Positions 24,873 to 33,581 are shown, numbered from the stretch's first letter. The stretch is DNA of 42,982 bases from an uncultured Oscillospiraceae bacterium (GCA_900549755.1 URPQ01000007.1:1-42982); one strand, 5' to 3'. Notes: a model not told the origin generated them from the letters alone. Program-made: numbers and translations.

Positions 24873-25520
24873 CTATTTTAATTTTGATAATTTTGCGGTG
24901 TTTACAATTGCAATAACCTCTGTATCCTTATCGAGCAATTCTTCGGGGTTTACCGGGGCGGTTATTTTCCCGTTTTTGCGAAAAGCGACCACGTTTACCG
25001 TATATTTTTTGCGCAAATTAAGCTCCTTAAGGCTTTTTCCGACCCATTCGTCCCGCGCGTTAAGCTCCACCAGCGATAAATCGTCGGAAAGGGTCAATAC
25101 ATCGATGAATCCCGAGGTCAGCAGATTTTTGGCAAGGCGTGTGCCCGATTCGTTTTCGGGGAAAACAACCGTATCCGCACCTACGCGCTTTAGAATTTTT
25201 CGGTGAGTTTCATTTGCGCATTTTGCTATTACGGTTTTAACGCCCGCTTCCTTGCAAAGCGTTATTGCAAGAATACTTCCTTCAAGACTGCTCGCCATTG
25301 CCACAATTACAACGTCCGCGTTTGAAATTCCAAGCTCCGAAATAACCTCGGGGTCTGTTATATCCGCGCATTTGCATATTGGCAGATATACCGATGAGTC
25401 CTGAACTATTTGTTCGTTTTTATCAACGGCAATTACGTCCGCACCGTTTTTAACAAGCTCCTTTGCAACGGCGGTGCCGTATCTGCCCAGCCCTAAAACA
25501 GCGTAAGTTTTTTTCTGCAT
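24873..25520 (-). CDS. potassium uptake regulatory subunit (KtrA/TrkA, RCK protein)
   Basis: This 215-aa cytoplasmic gating subunit binds NAD(H)/ATP through a Rossmann domain (GLGRYG, residues 10-15, acidic VDKNE after the second strand) and ends in a C-terminal TrkA-C domain (about 140-210). One RCK unit and this length match KtrA, not the double-unit E. coli TrkA. An AAGGAGA site lies 7 nt before the ATG. It is 83 nt downstream of the membrane subunit and cotranscribed with it. In related bacteria ktr genes can be under c-di-AMP control, including binding to the C-terminal domain; that is family knowledge, not seen here. Confidence 0.92.
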   Translation of the reverse strand: MQKKTYAVLGLGRYGTAVAKELVKNGADVIAVDKNEQIVQDSSVYLPICKCADITDPEVISELGISNADVVIVAMASSLEGSILAITLCKEAGVKTVIAKCANETHRKILKRVGADTVVFPENESGTRLAKNLLTSGFIDVLTLSDDLSLVELNARDEWVGKSLKELNLRKKYTVNVVAFRKNGKITAPVNPEELLDKDTEVIAIVNTAKLSKLK

Positions 25521-25603
25521 ACCGAAATCTCCTTTATATAGACAATATAATCGGACAAATTTTCTTTTCCGTTATGGGAAGCGTTGTACCCTGATTGTAT
25601 TGT

Positions 25604-26965
25604 CTATCCTATACTTATTTCTTCCGTGGGGTTTTTAATAATGTTTCGGCTCGGATTTTTGCCGCCGAACGCAATGGCTATTGATATAGGCCCCACCCTG
25701 CCGAAATACATGGTGAAAATAATTATCAGCTTTCCTAAAAGGTTAAGCGCTCCGGTCAAGCTGCGCGAAAGCCCCACCGTGGCGGTGGCACTGACCGTTT
25801 CAAACAGAATATCAAGCGCAGGGGCATTTGTCACGGCGGAAAGCATCAGGGTGGATACAAACATAACCGAAAACGACATTACCGTAACGGCAACCGCCTT
25901 GTATACCGACTGCTTTGATATTGTTCTGCCGAAAAGGGAAACGCTGTTTTTTCCGCTTATCAGGGAAACGGTAATAGATAAAAGCACTGCCGCCGTTACG
26001 GTTTTTATGCCGCCCGCCGTGCCGACGGGCGAGCCGCCTATGAACATAAGCAGCAAGGAAAGAATGGCGGTCGGGTTTTTCAAATTTTCCTGCGGCAGAC
26101 TTGCAAACCCCGCCGTTCTGGTGGTTACCGATTGAAAAAACGCGGCCTGAATTTTATCGCTCAGCGGCAGACCCTCTAAAGTCAGCGGGTTGTTATACTC
26201 AAAGCAAAGGGTAAGCGCCGTGCCGACAATAAGTAAGAACGCGGTGGAAATAAAGACGATTTTGCTGTGCAGGGTAAGGCTTTTAAAAAATCTGCCGCCG
26301 TTTTGTTTGCGGTTTTTTATTACCCGAGATACATCCCACCACACTATATACCCCAGCCCGCCCAGAATAATAAGCGCGGCGGTAGTTAAGGTTATAAGCG
26401 CGTTGCCCGAGTAATCGCAAAGGCTGTTTTCGCCTATAATGTCCATACCCGCGTTGCAAAAAGCCGATACCGAATTAAAAACCGATACCCAAATTCCCCT
26501 TGCGCCGAACTGCGGCACAAATACCGTCATATAAAAACACGCGCCTATGCTTTCAACCGTTAAGGTACCTATAAGCACCTTTTTAACAAATGCCACAATT
26601 CCCGAAAGGGTGCTGAGGTTAAACGCGTCCTGTATAAGCAGGCGGTCGGAAATACCTATTTTTCGGTTGAACAGCAGCATTACAGCGGTCATAAAGGTAA
26701 TTACGCCAAGCCCGCCTATCTGAATTAAAAGCAATATTACAGCCTGCCCGAATACACTCCAGGTTGCGGCGGTGCTTACCGTAACAAGCCCCGTAACGCA
26801 GGTGGCGGTGGTCGCGGTGAAAAGCGCGTCTATATACGGCACGGCGCGCCCGCCCGCTGAGCTTACGGGCAAGGAAAGCAAAACGCTGCCTATAAGTATA
26901 ACGCCGAGGAAACTCAGCAGTATAATTTGTGTTGTGGATAAAAAAGGTTTTCTTTGACTTTTCAT
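25604..26965 (-). CDS. potassium uptake membrane subunit (KtrB/TrkH)
   Basis: This 453-aa protein of the superfamily of K+ transporters has four membrane-pore-membrane repeats. The four filter glycines can be placed in ATCVTGLVTV, SAFCNAGMD, TTRTAGFAS and SATATVGLS; GGSPVGTAGGIKT is the intramembrane loop before the fourth repeat. The ATG at 26965 has AGAGG 6 nt upstream; the longer reading adds 12 residues with no support. It is transcribed first, then the RCK subunit. The size suits KtrB, and Na+- or H+-coupling is not decided by the sequence. Confidence 0.93.
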   Translation of the reverse strand: MKSQRKPFLSTTQIILLSFLGVILIGSVLLSLPVSSAGGRAVPYIDALFTATTATCVTGLVTVSTAATWSVFGQAVILLLIQIGGLGVITFMTAVMLLFNRKIGISDRLLIQDAFNLSTLSGIVAFVKKVLIGTLTVESIGACFYMTVFVPQFGARGIWVSVFNSVSAFCNAGMDIIGENSLCDYSGNALITLTTAALIILGGLGYIVWWDVSRVIKNRKQNGGRFFKSLTLHSKIVFISTAFLLIVGTALTLCFEYNNPLTLEGLPLSDKIQAAFFQSVTTRTAGFASLPQENLKNPTAILSLLLMFIGGSPVGTAGGIKTVTAAVLLSITVSLISGKNSVSLFGRTISKQSVYKAVAVTVMSFSVMFVSTLMLSAVTNAPALDILFETVSATATVGLSRSLTGALNLLGKLIIIFTMYFGRVGPISIAIAFGGKNPSRNIIKNPTEEISIG

Positions 26966-27010
26966 TTTCAACCTCTGCAAAGAGCATATTTTCGCCCGCA
27001 TTTTATGCTT

Positions 27011-27039
27011 AGTATAGCATTACGGGCGTCGAATAGCAA
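27011..27039 (-). promoter_or_regulatory. promoter of the ktrB-ktrA unit
   Basis: Minus strand TTGCTA (27034-27039), a 17-bp spacer and TATACT (27011-27016), followed by a leader of about 40 nt. No riboswitch-like structure is visible in this short leader. Confidence 0.65.
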
Positions 27040-27108
27040 GCTTTAGAGAGTAAAATGCGGCAAAAAGCTTTAAAACATAAAATAATACTTTTAATTGCTG
27101 CCGATATA

Positions 27109-27117
27109 TGGTATAAT
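27109..27117 (+). promoter_or_regulatory. extended -10 promoter of the prmA operon
   Basis: TG-N-TATAAT (27109-27117) lies 36 nt before the prmA ATG. The -35 region (TTTTAA) is weak, as is common with an extended -10. It is divergent from the ktrB promoter. Confidence 0.6.
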
Positions 27118-27152
27118 AATTTGAATACTGTTTCGGAGTGAGAATATAAAAT

Positions 27153-28067
27153 ATGAACTGGACTGAAATAACCGTAAACGTGCCGCTTGAATATACCGAT
27201 ACCGCCGCGGCAATAGCCAATATGACCGTGCCCTACGGCATTTATATTGAGGATTACTCCGATTTGGAGCAAGAGGCGGAGGAAATAGCCCACATTGATC
27301 TGATTGACGAGGAGCTTGTTAAAAAGGACAGGACTAAATCGGTCATTCATATTTATATTTCCGAGTGTGATAACGCCGAGGAAAGCCTTGCTTTTTTAAA
27401 GGAAAGGCTTGCGGCTGAAAAAATACCGTTTGAGGTGGGTGCTGTCGGTGTAAACGACAATGATTGGAACGAAAACTGGAAAAAATACTTTCACGCTACC
27501 GAAATAGGCAAAAGGCTTGCCATAGTGCCGAGCTGGGAAAGCTACGAAAATGTGAGCGGCAGAAAAATTCTGCACATAGACCCCGGCGCCGCATTCGGCA
27601 CGGGCACGCACGCCACAACATCGCTTTGCCTTGCAATGCTTGAAAATTATGTTAAGACGGGTACAAAAATGCTCGATATAGGCTGCGGCAGCGGTATACT
27701 CTCTATTGCGGCGGTGCTGCTGGGCGCCGAAAAGGCGGTCGGGGTGGATATTGACGCGCAATCGGTTAAAACGGCGCGAGAAAACGCCGAGCTTAATAAT
27801 CAAGATGATAAAACCGAATATATTGTGGGCGATTTAGCGGATAAGGTAAGTGGAAGGTTTAACGTTGTTTGCGCCAATATTGTGGCAGACGTGGTAATAA
27901 GACTGCTTGAAAACGTTCGCGATTATATGGCGGAAAACGCCGTGCTGCTGGTTTCGGGAATTATTGACGCGCGCGAGCAGGACGTGCTGCGCGCCGCCGA
28001 AAGGCACGGCTTTACGGTTAAAGAAAAGCAATATAAGGACAATTGGTGCGCATTTGCGCTTATATAA
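27153..28067 (+). CDS. prmA: ribosomal protein L11 methyltransferase
   Basis: This 304-aa SAM-dependent methyltransferase methylates ribosomal protein L11. It has the N-terminal substrate-recognition domain (about 1-100), the linker, and the class I Rossmann domain with DPGAAFGTGTHATT and MLDIGCGSGILSIAA (SAM binding), then VDIDAQSVKTARENA, with NIVADV as the NxxA-type motif IV. GGAGTGAG precedes the ATG. In some Firmicutes this gene sits with dnaJ and dnaK; here it leads prfB and a protein-folding gene. Confidence 0.95.
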   Translation: MNWTEITVNVPLEYTDTAAAIANMTVPYGIYIEDYSDLEQEAEEIAHIDLIDEELVKKDRTKSVIHIYISECDNAEESLAFLKERLAAEKIPFEVGAVGVNDNDWNENWKKYFHATEIGKRLAIVPSWESYENVSGRKILHIDPGAAFGTGTHATTSLCLAMLENYVKTGTKMLDIGCGSGILSIAAVLLGAEKAVGVDIDAQSVKTARENAELNNQDDKTEYIVGDLADKVSGRFNVVCANIVADVVIRLLENVRDYMAENAVLLVSGIIDAREQDVLRAAERHGFTVKEKQYKDNWCAFALI

Positions 28068-28085
28068 CGAAACGGAGGAAAACCA

Positions 28086-29207
28086 ATGCTGGAATTTGAA
28101 CAGCTAAAGCTCCGCCTTGAGGGTAACGAGGGCGAGCTGCGCGATTTAAAGGACGCGCTGGGCTACGAGCATTTAAAAAACGAAATTGAGGAATTAGAGG
28201 CAAAAACCGCCGCCCCCGGCTTTTGGGACGACGCCGAAAATTCACAGAAAATTCTGCAAAAAACAGGCAAGCTTAAAAATACGGTAGAGACCTACGAAAA
28301 GCTTTGTTCTTCTTATGAGGACCTTTTAACGCTTATAGAAATGGGCGATGAGGAGGAAGACCTATCGCTTGTGGGCGAAATTACCGAAAGTCTTGAAGAA
28401 TTTGAAAAGGGGCTTGCCGCGCAGCGCCTGCAAACCCTGCTTACGGGCGAGTACGATAATAACAACGCCATTTTAACCTTTCACGCGGGCGCGGGCGGAA
28501 CCGAGGCTATGGACTGGGTATCGATGCTTGTGCGTATGTATACGCGCTGGAGCGAGCGCCACGGCTTTAAGGTGCAGCTGCTCGACTTTTTGGACGGCGA
28601 CGAGGCAGGGCTTAAAAGCGCCACAATGCTGATAGCGGGTGATAACGCTTACGGCTATTTAAAGAGCGAATCGGGTGTGCACCGCCTTGTGCGCGTATCG
28701 CCCTTTGACGCTTCGGGCAGGCGGCACACCTCGTTTGCCTCGCTTGAAGTAATGCCCGAGATAAGCGATGATAACGACATTGAAATACGCGAGGAAGATA
28801 TTAAAATGGACGTTTTCCGCTCATCGGGTGCGGGCGGTCAGCACATAAACAAGACTTCATCCGCGGTACGCTTAACGCACATTCCCACGGGAATAGTGGT
28901 TGCCTGCCAAAACGAGCGCAGCCAGTTCCAGAACCGCGACCAGGCAATGAAAATGCTCAAATCAAAGCTGCTTGAAATAAAGGAACGCGAGCACCTCGAA
29001 AAAATTGAGGATATTAAGGGCGTTCAAAAGGAGATTGCATGGGGCTCACAGATACGCTCGTATGTGTTTATGCCGTACACCATGGCAAAGGACCACAGAA
29101 CGGGCTTTGAATCGGGAAATATAAACGCGGTTATGGACGGCGACTTAGACGGCTTTATAAACGCTTATTTAAAAGCCGCCTCAAAGGGCGAATTACAAAA
29201 GGTATAG
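28086..29207 (+). CDS. prfB: peptide chain release factor 2
   Basis: This 373-aa release factor recognises UGA and UAA and triggers peptide release. The stop-codon-reading tripeptide SPF lies near residues 205-207 and the catalytic GGQ in SGAGGQHINKTSSAV near 249-251. The N-terminal helical domain is present. The frame is continuous: the in-frame UGA near codon 26 that drives programmed frameshifting in many species is absent (the region reads ELRDLKDALGYEHLK). Autoregulation by frameshifting is therefore not expected. CGGAGG precedes the ATG. Confidence 0.97.
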   Translation: MLEFEQLKLRLEGNEGELRDLKDALGYEHLKNEIEELEAKTAAPGFWDDAENSQKILQKTGKLKNTVETYEKLCSSYEDLLTLIEMGDEEEDLSLVGEITESLEEFEKGLAAQRLQTLLTGEYDNNNAILTFHAGAGGTEAMDWVSMLVRMYTRWSERHGFKVQLLDFLDGDEAGLKSATMLIAGDNAYGYLKSESGVHRLVRVSPFDASGRRHTSFASLEVMPEISDDNDIEIREEDIKMDVFRSSGAGGQHINKTSSAVRLTHIPTGIVVACQNERSQFQNRDQAMKMLKSKLLEIKEREHLEKIEDIKGVQKEIAWGSQIRSYVFMPYTMAKDHRTGFESGNINAVMDGDLDGFINAYLKAASKGELQKV

Positions 29208-29216
29208 GAGAAAATT

Positions 29217-30233
29217 ATGAAAAGAATTATATGTGTGCTGCTTGCAATGCTTACAATGGTTGCTTTTGCAGGCTGTGGGAAAAAGGCAAAAAGGCAGCTT
29301 TATAACGGCAAGCTTTCAAAATACATTACCCTTGCCGATTATAAGGGCTTAAAGGTTGATACCAAATCGGACGAGTTTAAGGAATACTACAATAACGTAA
29401 TTTCTTCCGATGTATCGTCAAACGATTTATACGTTAAAAAGACCGAGGGCACCGTTGCAAACGGCGACACCGCGAATATTGACTACACCGGCAAAAAGGA
29501 CGGCGTTGCGTTTGACGGCGGCACCGCAGAGGGGTATGACCTGAAAATCGGCTCAAATTCCTTTATAGAGGGCTTTGAAACGGGGCTTATAGGCAAAAAA
29601 ATCGGCGATACGGTGGATTTAAACCTTACCTTCCCCGAAAACTACAATTCAGCCGAGCTTGCGGGAAAAGCGGTGGTTTTTACGGTTAAAATAAACTACG
29701 TTAAAACCGAGGAAGAAAGAAAACCCGAGGATTATTATTCGGAGCTCGGCTTTAAATCGCTCGATAAATACACCGCCGACGTAACCGAGCGCGCGGTTAA
29801 GAATTATCTGCTTGACAAGGTGAAAAGCGGCTCAAAAATAAAGGAATACCCGCAAGATGAAATTGATACAATGTACGGCTCTTATAAAAATATGCTGGAG
29901 CAAAATTTAAAGAGCAGCTACGGCGTTGACTTTGCAACCTACCTTACTTCAAACAATATGACCGAGGAGTCGTTTAAAGAGGATCTTGTAAAAAATCAGA
30001 TAAAGCCCGCAATGGACGAGCAGATGGTGGCTTACTCGATACTTGATAACGAAAAGCTGGGACTGAAGGACGAGGAAATAAATAAAAAGATTGACGAGAC
30101 GGTTAAGAGCATAAACAATTCGCAGGTGACCGCCGAAACGGTTAAAAGCTACTACGGCGAGTATTATTTTGAGTATATGACCGTAAGCGAAAAGGTTGCC
30201 GATTATCTTTACAAAAACGCGAAAATTTCTTAA
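29217..30233 (+). CDS. secreted FKBP/trigger-factor-like peptidyl-prolyl isomerase lipoprotein
   Basis: This 338-aa protein has a lipoprotein signal (basic start, hydrophobic core, Cys20 after VAFAG), an FKBP-type PPIase domain at about 70-165 (VANGDTANIDYTGKKDGVAF and FIEGFETGLIGKKIGDTV) and a helical C-terminal half resembling the trigger factor C-terminal chaperone domain. It lacks the ribosome-binding N-terminal domain of trigger factor. It would be anchored outside the membrane and fold exported proteins, comparable in role to PrsA. The lipobox has Phe at -3, which is less common. Its stop overlaps the PPTase ATG by one base. Confidence 0.85.
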   Translation: MKRIICVLLAMLTMVAFAGCGKKAKRQLYNGKLSKYITLADYKGLKVDTKSDEFKEYYNNVISSDVSSNDLYVKKTEGTVANGDTANIDYTGKKDGVAFDGGTAEGYDLKIGSNSFIEGFETGLIGKKIGDTVDLNLTFPENYNSAELAGKAVVFTVKINYVKTEEERKPEDYYSELGFKSLDKYTADVTERAVKNYLLDKVKSGSKIKEYPQDEIDTMYGSYKNMLEQNLKSSYGVDFATYLTSNNMTEESFKEDLVKNQIKPAMDEQMVAYSILDNEKLGLKDEEINKKIDETVKSINNSQVTAETVKSYYGEYYFEYMTVSEKVADYLYKNAKIS

Positions 30234-30802
30234 TGCGGTGCGAGGTAATAAATATCCGCACCGTGTCGAACGATGAATACCGCGATATATCGGCGCGGCA
30301 ATCGGACGAGCTTAAAAAAAGGCTTGAAAATTGCGGTGAGGACGATGTAAAGCGCACGCTTGCGGGCAGACTGCTGCTTGAAAGAATGATAAAGCGGCTA
30401 TACGGTAAAAAACGGTTTGAAATAAAATACAACAGAAACGGCAAGCCGCTTTGCGATTTTTGCTTTTTCAGCATTTCCCATTCAGGTGATTTTGCCGCAG
30501 TCGCCGTTTCGGACGACCCGATAGGCGTGGATATTCAAATCCCCGGCGGCTTTAAAAAACGCGAAAAATATATGCTTTTCTCCCCCGCCGAAAACGAATT
30601 TGTAAATGCGGAAAATTCCGAAAACCGATTTTACACTCTGTGGACGCGCAAAGAGGCATATATAAAGGCAGAGGGCGGCACTCTTTCGGACGCGGCGAAA
30701 ATTTCGCTTGTCTGCGGCGGAGAACTTAAAGAAAAGCTCGGAGAATATCGCTTTGAAACCGAAAAAACGGAGTCATATTATCTGGCGGTGTGCTGTAAGT
30801 AA
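30233..30802 (+). CDS. 4'-phosphopantetheinyl transferase, Sfp type
   Basis: This 189-aa enzyme transfers phosphopantetheine from CoA to carrier proteins. Motifs are NGKP and FFSISHSGD (70-85), GVDIQ (98-102, Mg2+-binding Asp100) and WTRKEAYIKAEG (137-148, Glu141 and Lys145). It is somewhat short for an Sfp protein (about 220-240 aa). No carrier protein, NRPS or PKS gene is in the window, so it may serve the fatty-acid carrier protein in place of AcpS or a secondary pathway elsewhere. It is coupled to the lipoprotein gene (TAATG), and dus follows after 3 nt. Confidence 0.88.
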   Translation: MRCEVINIRTVSNDEYRDISARQSDELKKRLENCGEDDVKRTLAGRLLLERMIKRLYGKKRFEIKYNRNGKPLCDFCFFSISHSGDFAAVAVSDDPIGVDIQIPGGFKKREKYMLFSPAENEFVNAENSENRFYTLWTRKEAYIKAEGGTLSDAAKISLVCGGELKEKLGEYRFETEKTESYYLAVCCK

Positions 30803-30805
30803 GTT

Positions 30806-31774
30806 ATGAAAATAGGAAACATTGAAATTAAAGGGTATGTAGCATTAGCCCCCATGGCGGGCGTTGCAGACCGCGCAATGCGCGAGCTGTGCCGCTATTA
30901 CGGCGCGGCGTTTACCGTGGGCGAGCTTACAAGCTCGCGCGGGGTGGTGCTGAACGATAAAAAGTCGGCGGCGCTGCTTACTGCGTCGGATAAGGAGCGG
31001 CCGTTCGGTTCGCAGCTTTTCGGCAACAACCCCGAAATAATGGCAGAGGCGGCAAGGGCTGCCTTGCGCTTTAACCCCGATTTTATTGATATAAATATGG
31101 GCTGCCCCGCGCCCAAGGTTGCGGCGAACGGCGGCGGCAGCGCGCTTATGAAGGAGCCGCTGTTAGCGGGTAAAATAGTGGCGGCGGTGGTAAAAGCCGT
31201 AAACATACCCGTAACGGTGAAAATGCGCACGGGCTACGATAACGAGAACATAAACGCGATGTATTTATCGCAAATATGCGAAGACGCGGGGGCAGCGGCA
31301 ATAACGGTCCACGGCAGAACACGCCCGCAAATGTACGCCCCCGGCATTGATTACAAAACAATAGCCGAGGTTAAAAAATCGGTGAAAATTCCCGTAATTG
31401 CAAACGGGGATATAACGGGCGGCAAAAGCGCCGAATATATGTATTCGGCAACCGGGTGCGATATGGTGTCAGTCGGTCGGGCGGCAGAGGGAAACCCCTT
31501 TATTTTTGCCGAAATAAACGCGTATTTTGAAAAAAAGCCCTATAAAAGACCGTCGCTTGAAGAACGTCTTAAGGTGCTTAAAAAGCAAATTTTACTTATG
31601 AGCGAATATAAGGACCCGCATATAGCCATGCTTGAGGCGAGAAAGCACGCTGCGTGGTATATGCAGGGCTTAAACGGTGCCGCGGCGCTCAGAAGAATGT
31701 GCGGAGAAATAGGCAGTATGGCGGATGTTGATAATATCTGCGAAAAAGCACTTGAACAGAATAAAGATATGTGA
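30806..31774 (+). CDS. dus: tRNA-dihydrouridine synthase, DusB-like
   Basis: This 322-aa FMN enzyme reduces uridines in the tRNA D-loop to dihydrouridine. The TIM-barrel start VALAPMAGVADRAMRELC, the catalytic Cys100 in INMGCPAPKV, KMRTGY, TVHGRTRPQMY and NGDIT mark the family; overall pattern is closest to the DusB group. The ribosome site is weak, so translation may be coupled to the PPTase gene. yebC follows after 36 nt. Confidence 0.94.
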   Translation: MKIGNIEIKGYVALAPMAGVADRAMRELCRYYGAAFTVGELTSSRGVVLNDKKSAALLTASDKERPFGSQLFGNNPEIMAEAARAALRFNPDFIDINMGCPAPKVAANGGGSALMKEPLLAGKIVAAVVKAVNIPVTVKMRTGYDNENINAMYLSQICEDAGAAAITVHGRTRPQMYAPGIDYKTIAEVKKSVKIPVIANGDITGGKSAEYMYSATGCDMVSVGRAAEGNPFIFAEINAYFEKKPYKRPSLEERLKVLKKQILLMSEYKDPHIAMLEARKHAAWYMQGLNGAAALRRMCGEIGSMADVDNICEKALEQNKDM

Positions 31775-31810
31775 TAAAATAATAAAGTTATACTGAAAGG
31801 AAGCGTTACA

Positions 31811-32554
31811 ATGTCAGGACATTCCAAATGGAACAACATCAAGCGTAAAAAGGAGAAGACCGACGCCGCAAAAGCAAAGGTTTTCACCAAAATCGGCCGT
31901 GAAATTTCGGTTATTGTTAAAACCGGCGGCGCAAACCCCAATGAAAACAGCAAATTAAAGGACGCAATAGCAAAGGCTAAGGCGGCGAACGTGCCCAACG
32001 AAAATATTGAAAGAATAATTAAAAAAGCGGCGGGCGACGGCGAAGCGAATAATTACGAGGAGTTAATATACGAGGGCTACGGTCCCTCGGGCGTTGCGGT
32101 GGTTGTTGAGACCCTTACCGATAACCGCAACAGAACAGCGGGCGAAATGCGCCATTATTTTGATAAATGCGGCGGTAACTTAGGGCAGAGCGGCTCGGTA
32201 ATGTTTATGTTCGACCGCAAGGGCATTATTCAAATTGAGGCCGAGGGGCTTGACGAAGATACCGTTATGGAGGCGGCTTTAGAGGCGGGCGCCGAGGACT
32301 TTAATTTTGACGGCGACGTTTTTGAAATATCAACCGACCCGAACGATTTGGGCGCGGTTCGCGACGCGCTTGAAAAGGCGGGCTACAGCTTTTTATCAGC
32401 CGAGGTTGAGTATGTTCCGCAGACAATGGCTACCATAGAGGACGCGGAAACCGCGGCTAAAATGGAAAAGCTTATTGATATGCTTGAAGAAAACGACGAC
32501 GTTCAGGCGGTATGGCACAACTGGGATATGCCTGACGAGGAAGAGGAAAATTAA
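31811..32554 (+). CDS. YebC/PmpR family regulator (TACO1-like)
   Basis: This 247-aa protein has three domains, beginning with the invariant GHSKWNNIKRKKEKTDAAK. Members bind DNA in some species and more recently have been tied to relief of ribosome stalling, like mitochondrial TACO1. The protein continues with FTKIGREISVIVKTGG and NVPNENIERIIKKA. An AAAGGAAG site precedes the ATG. It ends the prmA-to-yebC run; rpmE has its own promoter 18 nt later. Confidence 0.95.
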   Translation: MSGHSKWNNIKRKKEKTDAAKAKVFTKIGREISVIVKTGGANPNENSKLKDAIAKAKAANVPNENIERIIKKAAGDGEANNYEELIYEGYGPSGVAVVVETLTDNRNRTAGEMRHYFDKCGGNLGQSGSVMFMFDRKGIIQIEAEGLDEDTVMEAALEAGAEDFNFDGDVFEISTDPNDLGAVRDALEKAGYSFLSAEVEYVPQTMATIEDAETAAKMEKLIDMLEENDDVQAVWHNWDMPDEEEEN

Positions 32555-32572
32555 AATTCAAAAATAAAATGC

Positions 32573-32601
32573 TTGCATTTTAGTTTGATATGTGTTATTA
32601 T
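32573..32601 (+). promoter_or_regulatory. promoter of rpmE
   Basis: TTGCAT (32573-32578), a 17-bp spacer ending TGTGT, and TATTAT (32596-32601), about 34 nt before the rpmE ATG. Confidence 0.65.
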
Positions 32602-32634
32602 CAATATGTTATGAATAAGAAAGGGGTGACAAAG

Positions 32635-32835
32635 ATGAAGGAAGGTATTCATCCGCAGTATGAAAAGGTTACTATAAAGTGCGCTTGCGGCGCGGAGTTC
32701 GAGACACGCTCAACGAAAAAGGATATCCGTTTGGATATCTGCTCTAAATGTCATCCGTTTTTCACCGGTAAGCAGAAGCTGGTAGACACCGGCGGTCGCG
32801 TTGACAGATTTAAAAAGCGTTTCAATATGGAATAA
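32635..32835 (+). CDS. rpmE: 50S ribosomal protein L31, zinc-binding type
   Basis: This 66-aa ribosomal protein contains the four zinc cysteines (Cys16, Cys18, Cys36, Cys39), making it the C+ form that acts as a zinc store in Bacillus. The ATG at 32635 has AGGGG 8 nt upstream and starts the protein at MKEGIHPQYEKV, the family start; the longer frame adds 15 unrelated residues. It is monocistronic, with its own promoter and terminator. Confidence 0.97.
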   Translation: MKEGIHPQYEKVTIKCACGAEFETRSTKKDIRLDICSKCHPFFTGKQKLVDTGGRVDRFKKRFNME

Positions 32836-32849
32836 TATAACCTTTTACT

Positions 32850-32882
32850 CCGCAGTCACTTTAAGCGACTGCGGATTTTTTT
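32850..32882 (+). terminator. rpmE terminator
   Basis: Stem CCGCAGTC (32850-32857) with GACTGCGG (32867-32874), extended by CTT/AAG inside, then A and seven T (32876-32882). Confidence 0.9.
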
Positions 32883-32902
32883 AATTCGGCAGGGGTTTGC
32901 AT

Positions 32903-32937
32903 ATCTAATATCTAAAATCTAACATCTAACATCTAAA
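32903..32937. repeat. five tandem heptamers ATCTAAN
   Basis: Five units of exactly 7 bp (ATCTAAT, ATCTAAA, ATCTAAC, ATCTAAC, ATCTAAA) lie without gaps. They end 5 nt before the GTG start of the next gene and occupy the place where its ribosome site should be. An in-frame TAA lies inside the last unit. Copy number may vary by slippage. Confidence 0.85.
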
Positions 32938-32942
32938 TTGGG

Positions 32943-33581
32943 GTGGGCAAAACGGAAAGCTATATTACGGTTGTGGGCGAGACAGCCGCCGAATATACAG
33001 AAAAGCGCTCGCGGTTTATAGCAACGCTAAAGCATTGCGAAACCGAGGAAGAAGCGGCGGAATTTATAAACGCGCTTAAATCAAAATATTGGGACGCGCG
33101 CCACAACTGCTATGCGTATTCGGTGGAAAACGGCGCTTTAAAGCGCTTTTCGGATGACGGCGAACCGCACGGCACTGCTGGTAAGCCCATACTTTCGGTA
33201 ATAGAGGGCGCGAGCATTACAAACGTCTGCATTGTGGTTACAAGGTATTTCGGCGGGGTGTTACTCGGCACGGGCGGGCTTGTGCGCGCTTACACCAAGG
33301 CGGCGGCAGACGCGGCGGCGAAAATAACAAAAGCGGTTATGACGCCCGGCACGGTTTTTTCTGCCGAGTGTGATTATTCATCAGCCGAAAGGCTTGCAAA
33401 GCTTATTGCCGACGCAGGCGGCAGTGTGGAAAACACGGTTTACACCGAAAATGTGAGGTATGAATTTTTTATAAGCGATACCGAAAAGCAAAAATTTACC
33501 GACAAACTTAAAGAGACATTTTGCGCGCGCATTACGGCGAAAGAACTGAAAAACGAGGCAAGGCCGGTGGAAATTAAATGA
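32943..33581 (+). CDS. YigZ/IMPACT family protein
   Basis: This 212-aa protein carries the IMPACT/UPF0029 N-terminal domain (FIATLKHCETEEEAAEFINA, WDARHNCYAYSV, FSDDGEPHGTAGKPIL, VVTRYFGGVLLGTGGLVRAY) and a C-terminal DUF1949-like domain from about 140. The eukaryotic relative IMPACT restrains the GCN2 kinase; the bacterial role is not settled. The only start after the upstream stop is GTG at 32943 (or a non-standard ATT before it). No ribosome site is visible because the heptamer repeat lies there. The stop overlaps the next gene (ATGA). Confidence 0.88.
   Translation: MGKTESYITVVGETAAEYTEKRSRFIATLKHCETEEEAAEFINALKSKYWDARHNCYAYSVENGALKRFSDDGEPHGTAGKPILSVIEGASITNVCIVVTRYFGGVLLGTGGLVRAYTKAAADAAAKITKAVMTPGTVFSAECDYSSAERLAKLIADAGGSVENTVYTENVRYEFFISDTEKQKFTDKLKETFCARITAKELKNEARPVEIK

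Noticed and set aside
32903..32937. Heptamer array as a CRISPR
   Set aside because: Units are 7 bp with no spacers and no cas genes are present.
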